This document shows positions 56,053-64,000 of a DNA stretch of 64,000 nucleotides, in pieces. This DNA comes from Neofusicoccum parvum. Its lineage: Eukaryota; Ascomycota; Dothideomycetes; Botryosphaeriales; Botryosphaeriaceae. The notes beneath the pieces are model-generated. The model searched no databases. It had not been told where the DNA came from and was given only the letters and a program-made list of their open reading frames with translations. The position numbers and the translations under genes were made by a program. The DNA is taken from assembly GCA_020912385.1 (NCBI GenBank), contig CP087215.1:496001-560000 (forward strand), written 5' to 3'. Position 1 is the stretch's first letter, and each line of letters begins with the position of its first letter.

Positions 56053-58653
56053 TCAAACCTCAGTCAACAGATCACCATCCTTGTTGAAGACCATGACACT
56101 CTCCGTCCTCCCTTTCAGAACAGCTTCACTGACCAGCCCATCCGCGTCCCATTTGAAATCCACCTGCCCCCCGCCCCTCAGCCTTAATCCCTTGACGCTT
56201 CCACCACCCCAGCGCGCTGGAATGGCCGGACCAAGCACCACCGTTTTCTTCTGTTCGGAGAACGTCGGCAAATCGACCACTAGCATGCTCAACATAGCTC
56301 CTGCGAGCCCGAAGTTTGCATCAATCTGGAAGGGGGCGTCGTGTGCGCTGTACATGCTGAACCCATTTGCCGCAAAGTTCCTGGCTATCGCATATCTCAG
56401 CTCCGCGTCCGCTTTGTCCGTGTTATTCAGGCGGGCCCAGGAAGCAGCGCGCCAGACCTTCGCCCACCCAGCATCCGCATCCGGGCCCGTGCCATTCCCG
56501 CGTGCGGTAAGAGAAGCAGCCACGGCATCCGTGATGGTGGTGTTCACGAAGCCGGAGTGCAGCGACGCGATGCTGTACCCGGGAAACCAGCCGACGAGAT
56601 GTGACAGGTGGCGATGGGTGTCGGTTGGTATGTCAAGGCCGGTGACGTTGGACGGGGCCTTGAACTCCTTGACTCCGCCCCAGGACTGGTCGATGTGCAA
56701 GCCGGTGTCGAGACTGCCCAGAGCGGCGGATGCATTGGCCAGGAATTCCGCGTCTGTTTCGATGCCCAGAGAGCCGGCGACACCCACGTAGGTCAGCAGC
56801 TGGTGGATCAGCTGTTGATAGTGCGTGCAGCCAAACGTCGTGGGCGGCTGCTCGGGGCTGTTGCATGGGTTCACTACGAGCGTTCCATCGTTGAAATACC
56901 TGTCGAGCTGGAGCTGCGAGAGCCAGAACTCAGCCACGCCTCGGACGAGAGAGTATCCCTGTGTGGCGAACCAAGTGGTGTTCTGCGAGTAGTCGAAGTG
57001 GTCGTAGACGTGTTGCATCATCCACACGCCGGAAGTGAGGTCTGCAGGCTCGTCAGCGATACTGGTGGATGTGGAACGGGACCTGGCGCAGACATACAAT
57101 TGGCCCACCGAGCGTCGCTGTTGATCCCCGTGTGCCCGAAGACATTCAGTGCGCCATCGGTCACCCAGCCCGGGGCGTTGAACAAGAGCTCGGCCGTCTG
57201 CGACCCGCGCGGCACCCATGTATCCTGCAGATAGTCCCACAGTCCGGCTTGCAGATGGCCCAGCCCGACCTGATCCGCAAGCCAGTAGTTCATCTGCAGG
57301 TTGATGTCGCCATGGTAGTCCACGGCCCAGGCGCCTTCCAGTGTCTGGCTCCACTTCCCCTGGAGGTTTGCCGGCAGCACACCCGGCCGGGCAGACGAAA
57401 TGAGCAAGTGCTTGGCGTAGTCGAACAGCAGAGCCTCTACGTATGGGTCACCGAGGCCTTCGTCGGTGGCGTTGTAGCGAGCGATGAGGTCCAGTGTCTC
57501 AATGCCAGCCGAGCTGTTCGTGTCGGGGAGGTCCAGAATGAACCCGCTGGCCAGGCTGGTGTAGTCGGCGACATGGCGCTCGAGGAGGCTGCTGGCATGG
57601 GCACTTGCTGCTGCGATCACCCTCTCCACCACCGGCCCCGGGTCTGCGCCCTTGAAAGAGAAGTTGCTTGCCGCGTTGCCTGCTTTCTGGTCGTAGTTTG
57701 TCTCGGCTGCAATGATCAGAGTCATAGAGGTGGCGTTTCCTCCAGCACCGACCAGCAGAGCGCCCCCGGTAGTATTGCTGCAAGACGACGTGCCATTGCC
57801 AACCAGCTGCACGACGGCTTCGTATTTCATTCCTTCCGGCGGCCCCGCTTGCGTCAGTCCCGACACCGAGACCCGCCCAGCGCTGCAGCTGAAATTGTTC
57901 AGCCCGGCGCTGGCCTGCTGGTTCTCCAACGACACAGTGATGGCCGGCAGACCGCCGAGGGCGCTCAGCTGGTAAACGCAGACCAGGTCGGGGTAGCTGC
58001 AGTAGACGGTGCTGCTGTAGGTGCCGCCCCGCTCGTCTTGGAACGACGTCTTGTGGACGCCGGTCTCCAGGTCCAGCGAGCGGTTGTAGCCCCCGGAGAA
58101 AGCATCCACGCCCTCGATCGACACGCTCAGGTTGCCTAGAACGCGAAACGATCCGTAGTTGTCAAAGTCTCCCAGGAGCTCAGAGACGTCTAGACAGCTG
58201 CTTAGCGGACGGTCCTCTGTGCGTTTGGCGGGATGACTTACTGCCAGTTCCGTTCCGGAAAACCCACTCTTGGATTCCTGGAAGGAGTTGGTATTTCGCC
58301 GTCGTGGGGAGGCCGCCGGTGTAGTTCTGTGCATGTTTGAGTCTTCCGGCTTCAGGAGGTCTGGGAAACACCCACGCTGGCTTCGAATGGCCCGCCCGAC
58401 CAGAGAGAGTCGACATTCAGGCTGAGTTTCTCCACGCCTCCATCGTTGAACGGCAATGCTTTCGTCTTCTCAGCGACCAGACAGCTCCGCTCGGCCAAGT
58501 GGACTCACCTCCCAGCTTGCCGTTGCCCACGGGAAATGCCTGTCTGATGATGTCTGGAAACGCGGCTGGCGAAGATGACCACAGGCTTTTCGCTTCCACC
58601 CCACACAACAACGCCAATGCGGTGCACAGCCTGGTCGCCGTCATCCTGCCCAC
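56053..58653 (-). CDS. Secreted GH95 alpha-L-fucosidase
   Basis: Five exons: 58653-58509, 58458-58376, 58326-58242, 58189-57098 and 57041-56053, with introns of 50, 49, 52 and 56 nt, 797 residues. Removes terminal alpha-linked fucose from glycans. A hydrophobic signal peptide ([17 protein letters not shown]) precedes the GH95 N domain with [14 protein letters not shown] and [13 protein letters not shown]. The (alpha/alpha)6 barrel follows, with [18 protein letters not shown] and [16 protein letters not shown]. Joins were picked to keep conserved strings: NGTGNVSELLGD across intron 3 and [12 protein letters not shown] across intron 4. Start could be the second Met three codons in. Its neighbour across 1 kb is the Egh16-like secreted protein; to the right begins the repeat block. 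Confidence 0.92.
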
Positions 58654-59815
58654 AGGTACCGATACCCGCAGTGAGCGGCGGCCAGCGCTCCGTAATATAT
58701 CCAGCCGCCTGATCGGCAGCGGCTATGCTCCCGTGCCCCTGACCACATTCAGCCGCGGGCCGCTGCATGGTGTGCATTACCCCGCTGCAAATCGCCTTTA
58801 CCCATGCTCGTATATCTCCACTTTGCGCACTCTACGATACGCGAGCCCAGCCAAATTTTCCTCCAATGACTTCCCAGCAAACGCCGTGACATGGTTATGC
58901 GCGCAGACGGTCAGGAGAGGTGGAGGTCGGCTGATGACGTGATGGTGCGCTCAAGTAGCTATAGCTCGGTTTGTGCGGATGGTGGTGAAAGCATTGTTGA
59001 TTCATTCACTCGTCTAGATGTAGAAGCGCTTCAATTCACTTGATAAAGCCATCTAGATGAATGCTCTAGCTATCGTGGTTGGAGATCTTAGTGGAGTAAC
59101 GGGCCACCGTACGCTAAGAGCTGACAGGCCGTCCTTAGCAGTACTTCTTTGCCCTGTGTGCAAATTTAAGCTAAATTGGGGGGTGAGGGTTATTTTACTA
59201 ATGGTCGGGTTAAGGAATAGAGCTGATTAGGCGAAAACTTTGCGTGAAAAGGCGCCCATCGTGCTCATCCAAGGGAGATAGGGTAGGATATAACGACTGT
59301 ATCTCGACAGCGCGTGGACTCTACGCGCTTAGAATTAACAGAGAGTCGGGACCTAGTAATGTGACAATCCTCCGTCATCTCTATCGCTGATTAGCGTGGG
59401 TGACCCTTGTAAAAGCCTGCCTTTACCTCCAGACCTAGATGGAACCGGTGCTAAAGAGTCTCCGATCTCATCGGATAGGCCGTCATGGAGCGCACCCTCA
59501 TCACCTACCTTATAACACAACCACCTCCACAACTCCACCGTCCTAGGTACAATCCTGGCCAAAACTACGCGTAAACTACGCACCGAAGTCGTCCGCAGTC
59601 CTGCTCCTGTCTGCTCCTCGACTGTCCAAGCGCCCATTCACCGATCGCGCCCACAAACGCGCGCCACGGCGACGTCGTGACCCTCACCACAGCTGCGTCA
59701 ATCCGACCGTCGCCTCAAAAAACCGTGCCAGAATTCGACCATTCAAACGCTCCTGTCAGCGCTGACCGCGCTCTACCAAGCTTGCACCGCCAACTTAGTA
59801 TTTAACATTTAACTC
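58654..59815. other. Intergenic, flank of the repeat block
   Basis: Promoter side of the fucosidase gene, then about 1 kb of weakly AT-shifted sequence. A hairpin AGCGCGT...ACGCGCT lies at 59309-59329 inside what may be an old LTR remnant, with no second copy in the window. No gene is supported. Confidence 0.45.
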
Positions 59816-60184
59816 AGCCCTTCTCAACCTTACTAGATATATATATAGCTTTACCCTAGATTATAGAAGGAGACCAAAGTACCTAGAAAAAGTGGTACCT
59901 TTATAGGTTGGAGTTTCTACTTAATAATAACTAAGAGATAATTATCTACTAAAATACTAGATAACTAGAATATACTAGTCTAAATATATTATCTAATAAA
60001 TCTCTTTAACTACTAATAAATACTTATATACTAAATTAGAATATAGAAATTTACTAGACTAATATTAAAATAACTATTTATAAAGGAAAGTATTTAATCT
60101 TAATTATATCTACTAAGATTTTATATTACACTAATATCTTTAATTTATTAATATTTATAAGATTATAGTAAGGAGAAAGTTACT

Positions 60185-60356
60185 TTTAAAAGTAAAAGTA
60201 ATTAAGATAACTAGTAGAGTAGTAGTTTTTTTTCTTTTAAAATACCCTATTAAAGATATCCTTTACCTACTAAGAAGAGAAGTCTAGTATTAGTTTAAAT
60301 ATAACTAGGATAATCTAGTATAATTTAAGATCTTTTCTAATTACTTTAATAGATAT
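60185..60356 (+). repeat. Left arm of a long inverted repeat
   Basis: The core 60301-60343 matches the reverse complement of 61995-62037 at 42 of 43 positions. Similarity continues leftward at lower identity to about 60,185. The left flank shows no clear end. Confidence 0.75.
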
Positions 60357-60403
60357 AAAGGTCTTCTAAAGGGTTTAGGTTTAAAATTAAATAGAAAGAT
60401 TAG

Positions 60404-60690
60404 ATCTATTTAAACTAGACCTAACCAGCCTAGTTCAACTTAATTTACCGGCCAAACCTTGACTGAAATCCCTCCAGTCCTAGGAAATAGGCCTAACCAG
60501 CCTAATTCCGCTCAAAGTTCGACCACCCCGCGCCAAATCTCGACTGAAATCCCTCCAGTCCCTGGAAATAGGCCTAACCCGCCTAATTCCACATAATATT
60601 CGACCTAAACCTCAAATATACCCCGTCAAAACCTGACTAAAGTCCCTCCAGTCCCAGGAAACAGGCCGTTTAGGTCCTAATTGCCGGAAT
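60404..60690 (+). repeat. 80-92 bp tandem repeat, about three copies
   Basis: The sequence GACTGAAATCCCTCCAGTC begins at 60461 and 60542, and a diverged copy (GACTAAAGTCCCTCCAGTC) at 60634. Copies share a following GGAAAYAGGCC segment. It is less depleted in CA/TG than its surroundings. Confidence 0.75.
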
Positions 60691-60971
60691 TTTCGAATTC
60701 CCAAGATGCCCTACTCGCTACTAGGGACCTTGTGTGCCAGGTAATTGAAAAATCAACGAACCGACACCAGGAATCGCGCCTACTAGACCTCATAGAGGTC
60801 TTCTACAAATATATAGAAAAGGGGAAGCTTAATTTTACCTCGTTAATCCTTAGATATACGATGAGAGCGGTTAAGCATGTTCCACCCCGTTGCCCACCAC
60901 CCCCAATTGGTGGGCCATCGAATGGGGTTTGGCTGGCCAAATCGGTGTTTTTACCCACTATACCTCCTTAG
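60681..60971 (+). pseudogene. Unidentified 96-codon coding fragment
   Basis: The frame starts MPEFSNSQD and reads helical sequence (LLDLIEVFYKYIEKGKLN) before running into low-complexity Pro/Gly sequence around a GCCCACCA...TGGTGGGC hairpin (60889-60914). It lies in a patch less affected by RIP. Probably a piece of a mobile-element protein; no family can be named. Confidence 0.35.
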
Positions 60972-61309
60972 TGGGCTAAAGTAAGCTCGATTACCCACCA
61001 ACAGCTCGTAAACGAGGCGCTAGTAGAGGAGTAGGGGGAGAAAATTCTTTACCTAAAAAACTACTAGAGTGTCTATATATAACTAGTTTTATTAGATGTT
61101 ATTACTCTAAGATAGAATATAAGGCTAAGGAAAAGCGATGATATTTAATACTCTTCTTCTATCTTATAAGTAGTAGTAGAGAGAGGATATTAGGTAAAGA
61201 GATAACTTAATAAGTAAAGTCTAAGAAAGGCCCTATATTTTTAGAGGTAGCTTGTTTACCTATTAATAGTGGGTAAACGAGCTTATCTTAGGCAACTAAG
61301 AGGGTATAG
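60958..61309. mobile_element. MITE-like element with terminal inverted repeats
   Basis: About 352 bp with imperfect inverted ends of about 45 bp: left CTATACCTCCTTAG then TAAGCTCGATTACCCAC; right, reverse-complemented, CTATACCCTCTTAG then TAAGCTCGTTTACCCAC. No coding capacity, so a non-autonomous DNA element. A TA target duplication is possible but not provable here. Confidence 0.65.
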
Positions 61310-61994
61310 TATATAAAAATATTTACTTAGCTAGTTAAAACAAGGTTAACGGCCAATTAATTAGAAGTAGTAGATAATAAGATAAAATAGAGTACGCTAC
61401 TAATATAATAACTAAAGCGTTCTATAATATAACCTATATATAAATAGAATAAACCTTTATATAAGTTATATATAGTAATCCTCCTCTTTAATCCTAGATC
61501 TAAACTCTTCTATCTAGACCCTCTTAACCTCCTAGAAGGCCTCTATACCTACTATAACGGAGTGCCTTCTACTACTCGACTTCGGAGTCGTCGGGTAGGA
61601 GTTAGGTAACCGAAGGGTTTACCTTAAGGATAAAAGTAGGTAAGAATAAGTGAGGAGAGAAGTAGGATATTTACGTAAGAACTAGAATACATATGATAAG
61701 ACTCGTTACTAGTAATAAGTAAGATTACTACTTTAAGTTAACTACGAAGGGTTAAGTATCTAGCTAAGTAAGTATACTTATATACTATAGGAAAGCTATA
61801 ATAATCTAGATCTAACCCTTATAGATCTAAGGGGGGTGGATTTATGAGGGTTAAATATTAAGATATCTAGTATAGAGCGTACGTAGCTTTTAGGCACGTG
61901 TATTCTTCTTTACCCTATATTTACTTACCGGTCGTTCTCTTATCTTCTATAGTTTCTACTTCCAGTCGGACTGCGTTCGTAACACCTACTAGGA

Positions 61995-62180
61995 TAATTA
62001 GAAAAGATCTTAAATTATACTAGATTATTCTAGTTATACCTAAATTAATGCTAGATTTCTCTTTCTAGTAGGTATAGAACGTTTTTAATAGGATATTTTA
62101 GGAAAAAGAAGCGGTAATCTCTATAGTTATCTCTATTACTTTTATTCCTAGGGGTAATTATCTTTTTACTACGACCTTAA
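61995..62180 (-). repeat. Right arm of a long inverted repeat
   Basis: Partner of the arm at 60185-60356, in opposite orientation about 1.65 kb away. The pair may be long terminal inverted repeats of one element or two copies in opposite orientation. A weaker third, direct copy of part of the arm appears near 62247. Confidence 0.7.
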
Positions 62181-63064
62181 ATTTCAATATAAAATACCTT
62201 AAAGAAAATAGAATAATTTAGTAAGATATCCTCCCCTATAATAAGAACCCTATTAAAAATATCTTCTAGTATAAGATTACTATCTATAATATACTAACTA
62301 ATCTTAATCTAGGCTTTATTTATTAGAGTCTAGAGCCTTAGGAGAAGCCTTAGAGGATTATTAATAGGTTATATAATACTAAGACTTTCTTATATTTAAG
62401 TTATTTTCTTTTTCTACTTCTTTTTTTTCTCTCCTTAAGTCTTAGCTTAATATATATAGCGTAATAAACCTTTTAGTAATCATCCTAAGGTTAAGCCCTA
62501 ATATAGATAGATACCCTATAAGTACTACTAAAGGGGTGTAGAGGGAGATAACTAGCTAGAATAGAAGTTATTCCTTTCTACTATTATAGCTTAGACTAAA
62601 CACACTTAATAGTTTACTTTTTAAGTGGGAAATAAAAATAAAAGAATTAGGATAAGGAAAGGAATATTAGAGTATTTTAGTAGGAAGTTAATAAAGGAAA
62701 AGAAGGAGAAAAGAGCCCTAATTCTTACTATTCCTAGATCGAGTAGGGTACCTTAGGTTATTACTAAAATAAGGGGTTTCCTTATTAAGGTTTTTATAAT
62801 TAACGTAGTATAGGAGTAAGTACGGGCACTTACCCCTACTATTATAGTAAGTGTAGGAGTACTTTAATATATAGATAGATAAATTTATTTTCTTCCTAAT
62901 ATAGCTCCCTTTTAGATCTATACAGGGTAGGCTATCTGCGATATTTTATATAAGAGGGAAAACTTAGTCTTCTAGGTAAAAAACCTCTTTTTTCTTCTTA
63001 GATTAGTTACTTCTTTATATTCCGTTTTTCCTACTTACTAGTAGAAGCTACTATAGTAGTCAAT

Positions 63065-64000
63065 ATGACCACGCTAAAAAATCGATCCCAAGCTACGGCG
63101 CCGGGAGAGGGCCCTAGGGACTCTCCTAGGCCCAGCGAGACTTAAAATACCACTCAGAGCAGCTACAGCCACGTTATGGTTGATGTAGAGGCCGCAGGAA
63201 GGGGCGAACAGCCCCCTCTAGCAACCACCTCTACCCAACCACAGCGCACCCCTAATAAACCGCAGGGCATCTAGTATGGCGTAGAATACGTTAAAAGAGC
63301 ATTAAAGACAGTAGACACCCTCCTCTAAGCCCTATAAGCACCCGCTAGCCTCCCTTCAGTCCTCTCCAGCCAGGTAAAAAATTTTCTCGACATTACCAAG
63401 ACAATCTTCCAGGATCATATCTCTATATACCAGGAGGCAACCACCAAGGAGCCCGGCCTTAAGGATATCCTTAAGGAAGTGCAACAAGTCCAGAAGGCAG
63501 TCAGCCGACTCTAGAGTACTCCTACGCCCGTAGTGCCTAGCTGGGCCAACATTACAGCCCGAGCAGCCCTAAAGCCCCCTACCCCCCCGGCCACCACTGA
63601 GCTTACCCTACACTTCCCAGACAAGACTAATAGACAGGAGGTCACAAACCTCTCTAACGAGGCCATTATTAAGAAGATTCAGGCAGGGAAAAGCCTAGTA
63701 TATAAAAAGGTGCTAGCTGCTAAGAAGCTCCCTAGTGGGGACGTTAAGCTCTTTATGCCTAATACTCAGACCAGAGCAGCCCTCCTCCAGGACCAGGAAT
63801 GGACTACAGGACTGGGTAGGGAAGTCCGTCCCAACTAGCAGCTCTACTCAGTGCTAGTCCACAACGTCCCCCTCGAAGGAATTAACATCAAGGATCCCTA
63901 GGCCGCCTAAACCCTTCAGGATCAGAACCTTACCCTACACCCTAGTCTTCGTATCAGCAAGCTAGCCTGGCTAAAAAGGAAGCTCCTAGAGGGGAAAACT
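63065..64000 (+). pseudogene. RIP-damaged LINE ORF1 (Tad/I-like non-LTR retrotransposon), truncated by window end
   Basis: From the ATG at 63065 a single frame runs to the window end, broken by eight stops: TAA at 63143, 63326, 63335 and 63908 and TAG at 63272, 63512, 63836 and 63899. None is TGA, as expected if CAA/CAG codons were mutated. The readable parts (WANITARAALK, ELTLHFPDKTNRQ, KKVLAAKKLPSGDVKLF) resemble the gag-like ORF1 of fungal LINEs; the reverse transcriptase would lie past the window. The family call rests on remembered similarity. Confidence 0.65.

Larger units (their letters stand above)
59816..63052. mobile_element. AT-rich RIP-type repeat block
   Basis: Base composition drops sharply and CA/TG dinucleotides become rare while TA becomes very common, as expected of repeat-induced point mutation (C to T at CpA on either strand). 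No intact gene. Contains an inverted repeat pair, a MITE-like element, short tandem repeats and a hairpin (CACTTAC/GTAAGTG near 62826-62853). The parent elements cannot be named because the coding potential is destroyed. Confidence 0.85.

Noticed and set aside
59281..59340. LTR retrotransposon end
   Set aside because: A TGT...ACA-like span with a hairpin is present but there is no second copy, primer-binding site or internal domain.
1..64000. tRNA, rRNA or CRISPR arrays
   Set aside because: I looked for B-box-like GGTTCGANNCC contexts and regular spacer arrays by eye and found none that fold or repeat properly. A tRNA scan could still find one I missed.

Overview
The window looks like nuclear DNA of a filamentous ascomycete (Pezizomycotina). 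Its gene content most resembles Dothideomycetes, but I do not assign a genus. The evidence is short spliceosomal introns of about 48-105 nt with GT-AG or GC-AG ends, gene-dense DNA of moderate GC on both strands, a fungal class I chitin synthase, a Bbc1-type SH3 protein, an Egh16-like secreted protein, and an AT-rich tail whose damage looks like repeat-induced point mutation (RIP). Exon coordinates were worked out by eye from reading frames, splice motifs and remembered family sequence, so they are models and not transcript-supported.

Layout. 1-2676: no convincing gene. 2677-30000: a repeat-containing mitochondrial-type membrane protein, class I chitin synthase (-), a type I membrane protein of unknown role, a short-chain dehydrogenase, the monopolin/Pcs1-Csm1 subunit, ribosomal protein S17 (-), mitoribosomal Mrp51 (-), Rtr1/RPAP2 phosphatase (-) head-to-head with a Bbc1-like actin-patch SH3 protein, a small secreted GPI-type Ser-rich protein, and a cupin (-). 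30500-45000: secreted subtilase (-), mitochondrial acetoacetyl-CoA thiolase, a six-exon 5'-nucleotidase-type metallophosphatase (-), a large Zn2Cys6/homeodomain/C2H2 regulator (-), and a class II aldolase/adducin protein. 45200-59000: an unknown zinc-knuckle-like protein (-), a 177-residue orphan, a histidine phosphatase, GPI8 of the GPI transamidase, an Egh16-like secreted protein, and a GH95 alpha-fucosidase (-).

From about 59,800 to the end the DNA is AT-rich, nearly free of CA/TG dinucleotides, and holds decayed mobile elements. These include a long inverted repeat, an approximately 350 bp MITE-like element, an 80-90 bp tandem repeat, and a LINE-type ORF1 relic whose eight in-frame stops are all TAA or TAG. 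The two genes nearest this block are secreted proteins, as expected at the edge of a fast-evolving compartment.

How the genes relate: most are unrelated housekeeping genes. Themes are cell wall and surface (chitin synthase, GPI8, a GPI-type protein, Bbc1), translation (S17, Mrp51), and extracellular degradation or host contact (subtilase, Egh16-like, GH95). The most interesting single item is the Egh16-like protein: after its signal peptide the mature chain would begin with His, and it has only one other His. That is compatible with a copper histidine brace like that of lytic polysaccharide monooxygenases.
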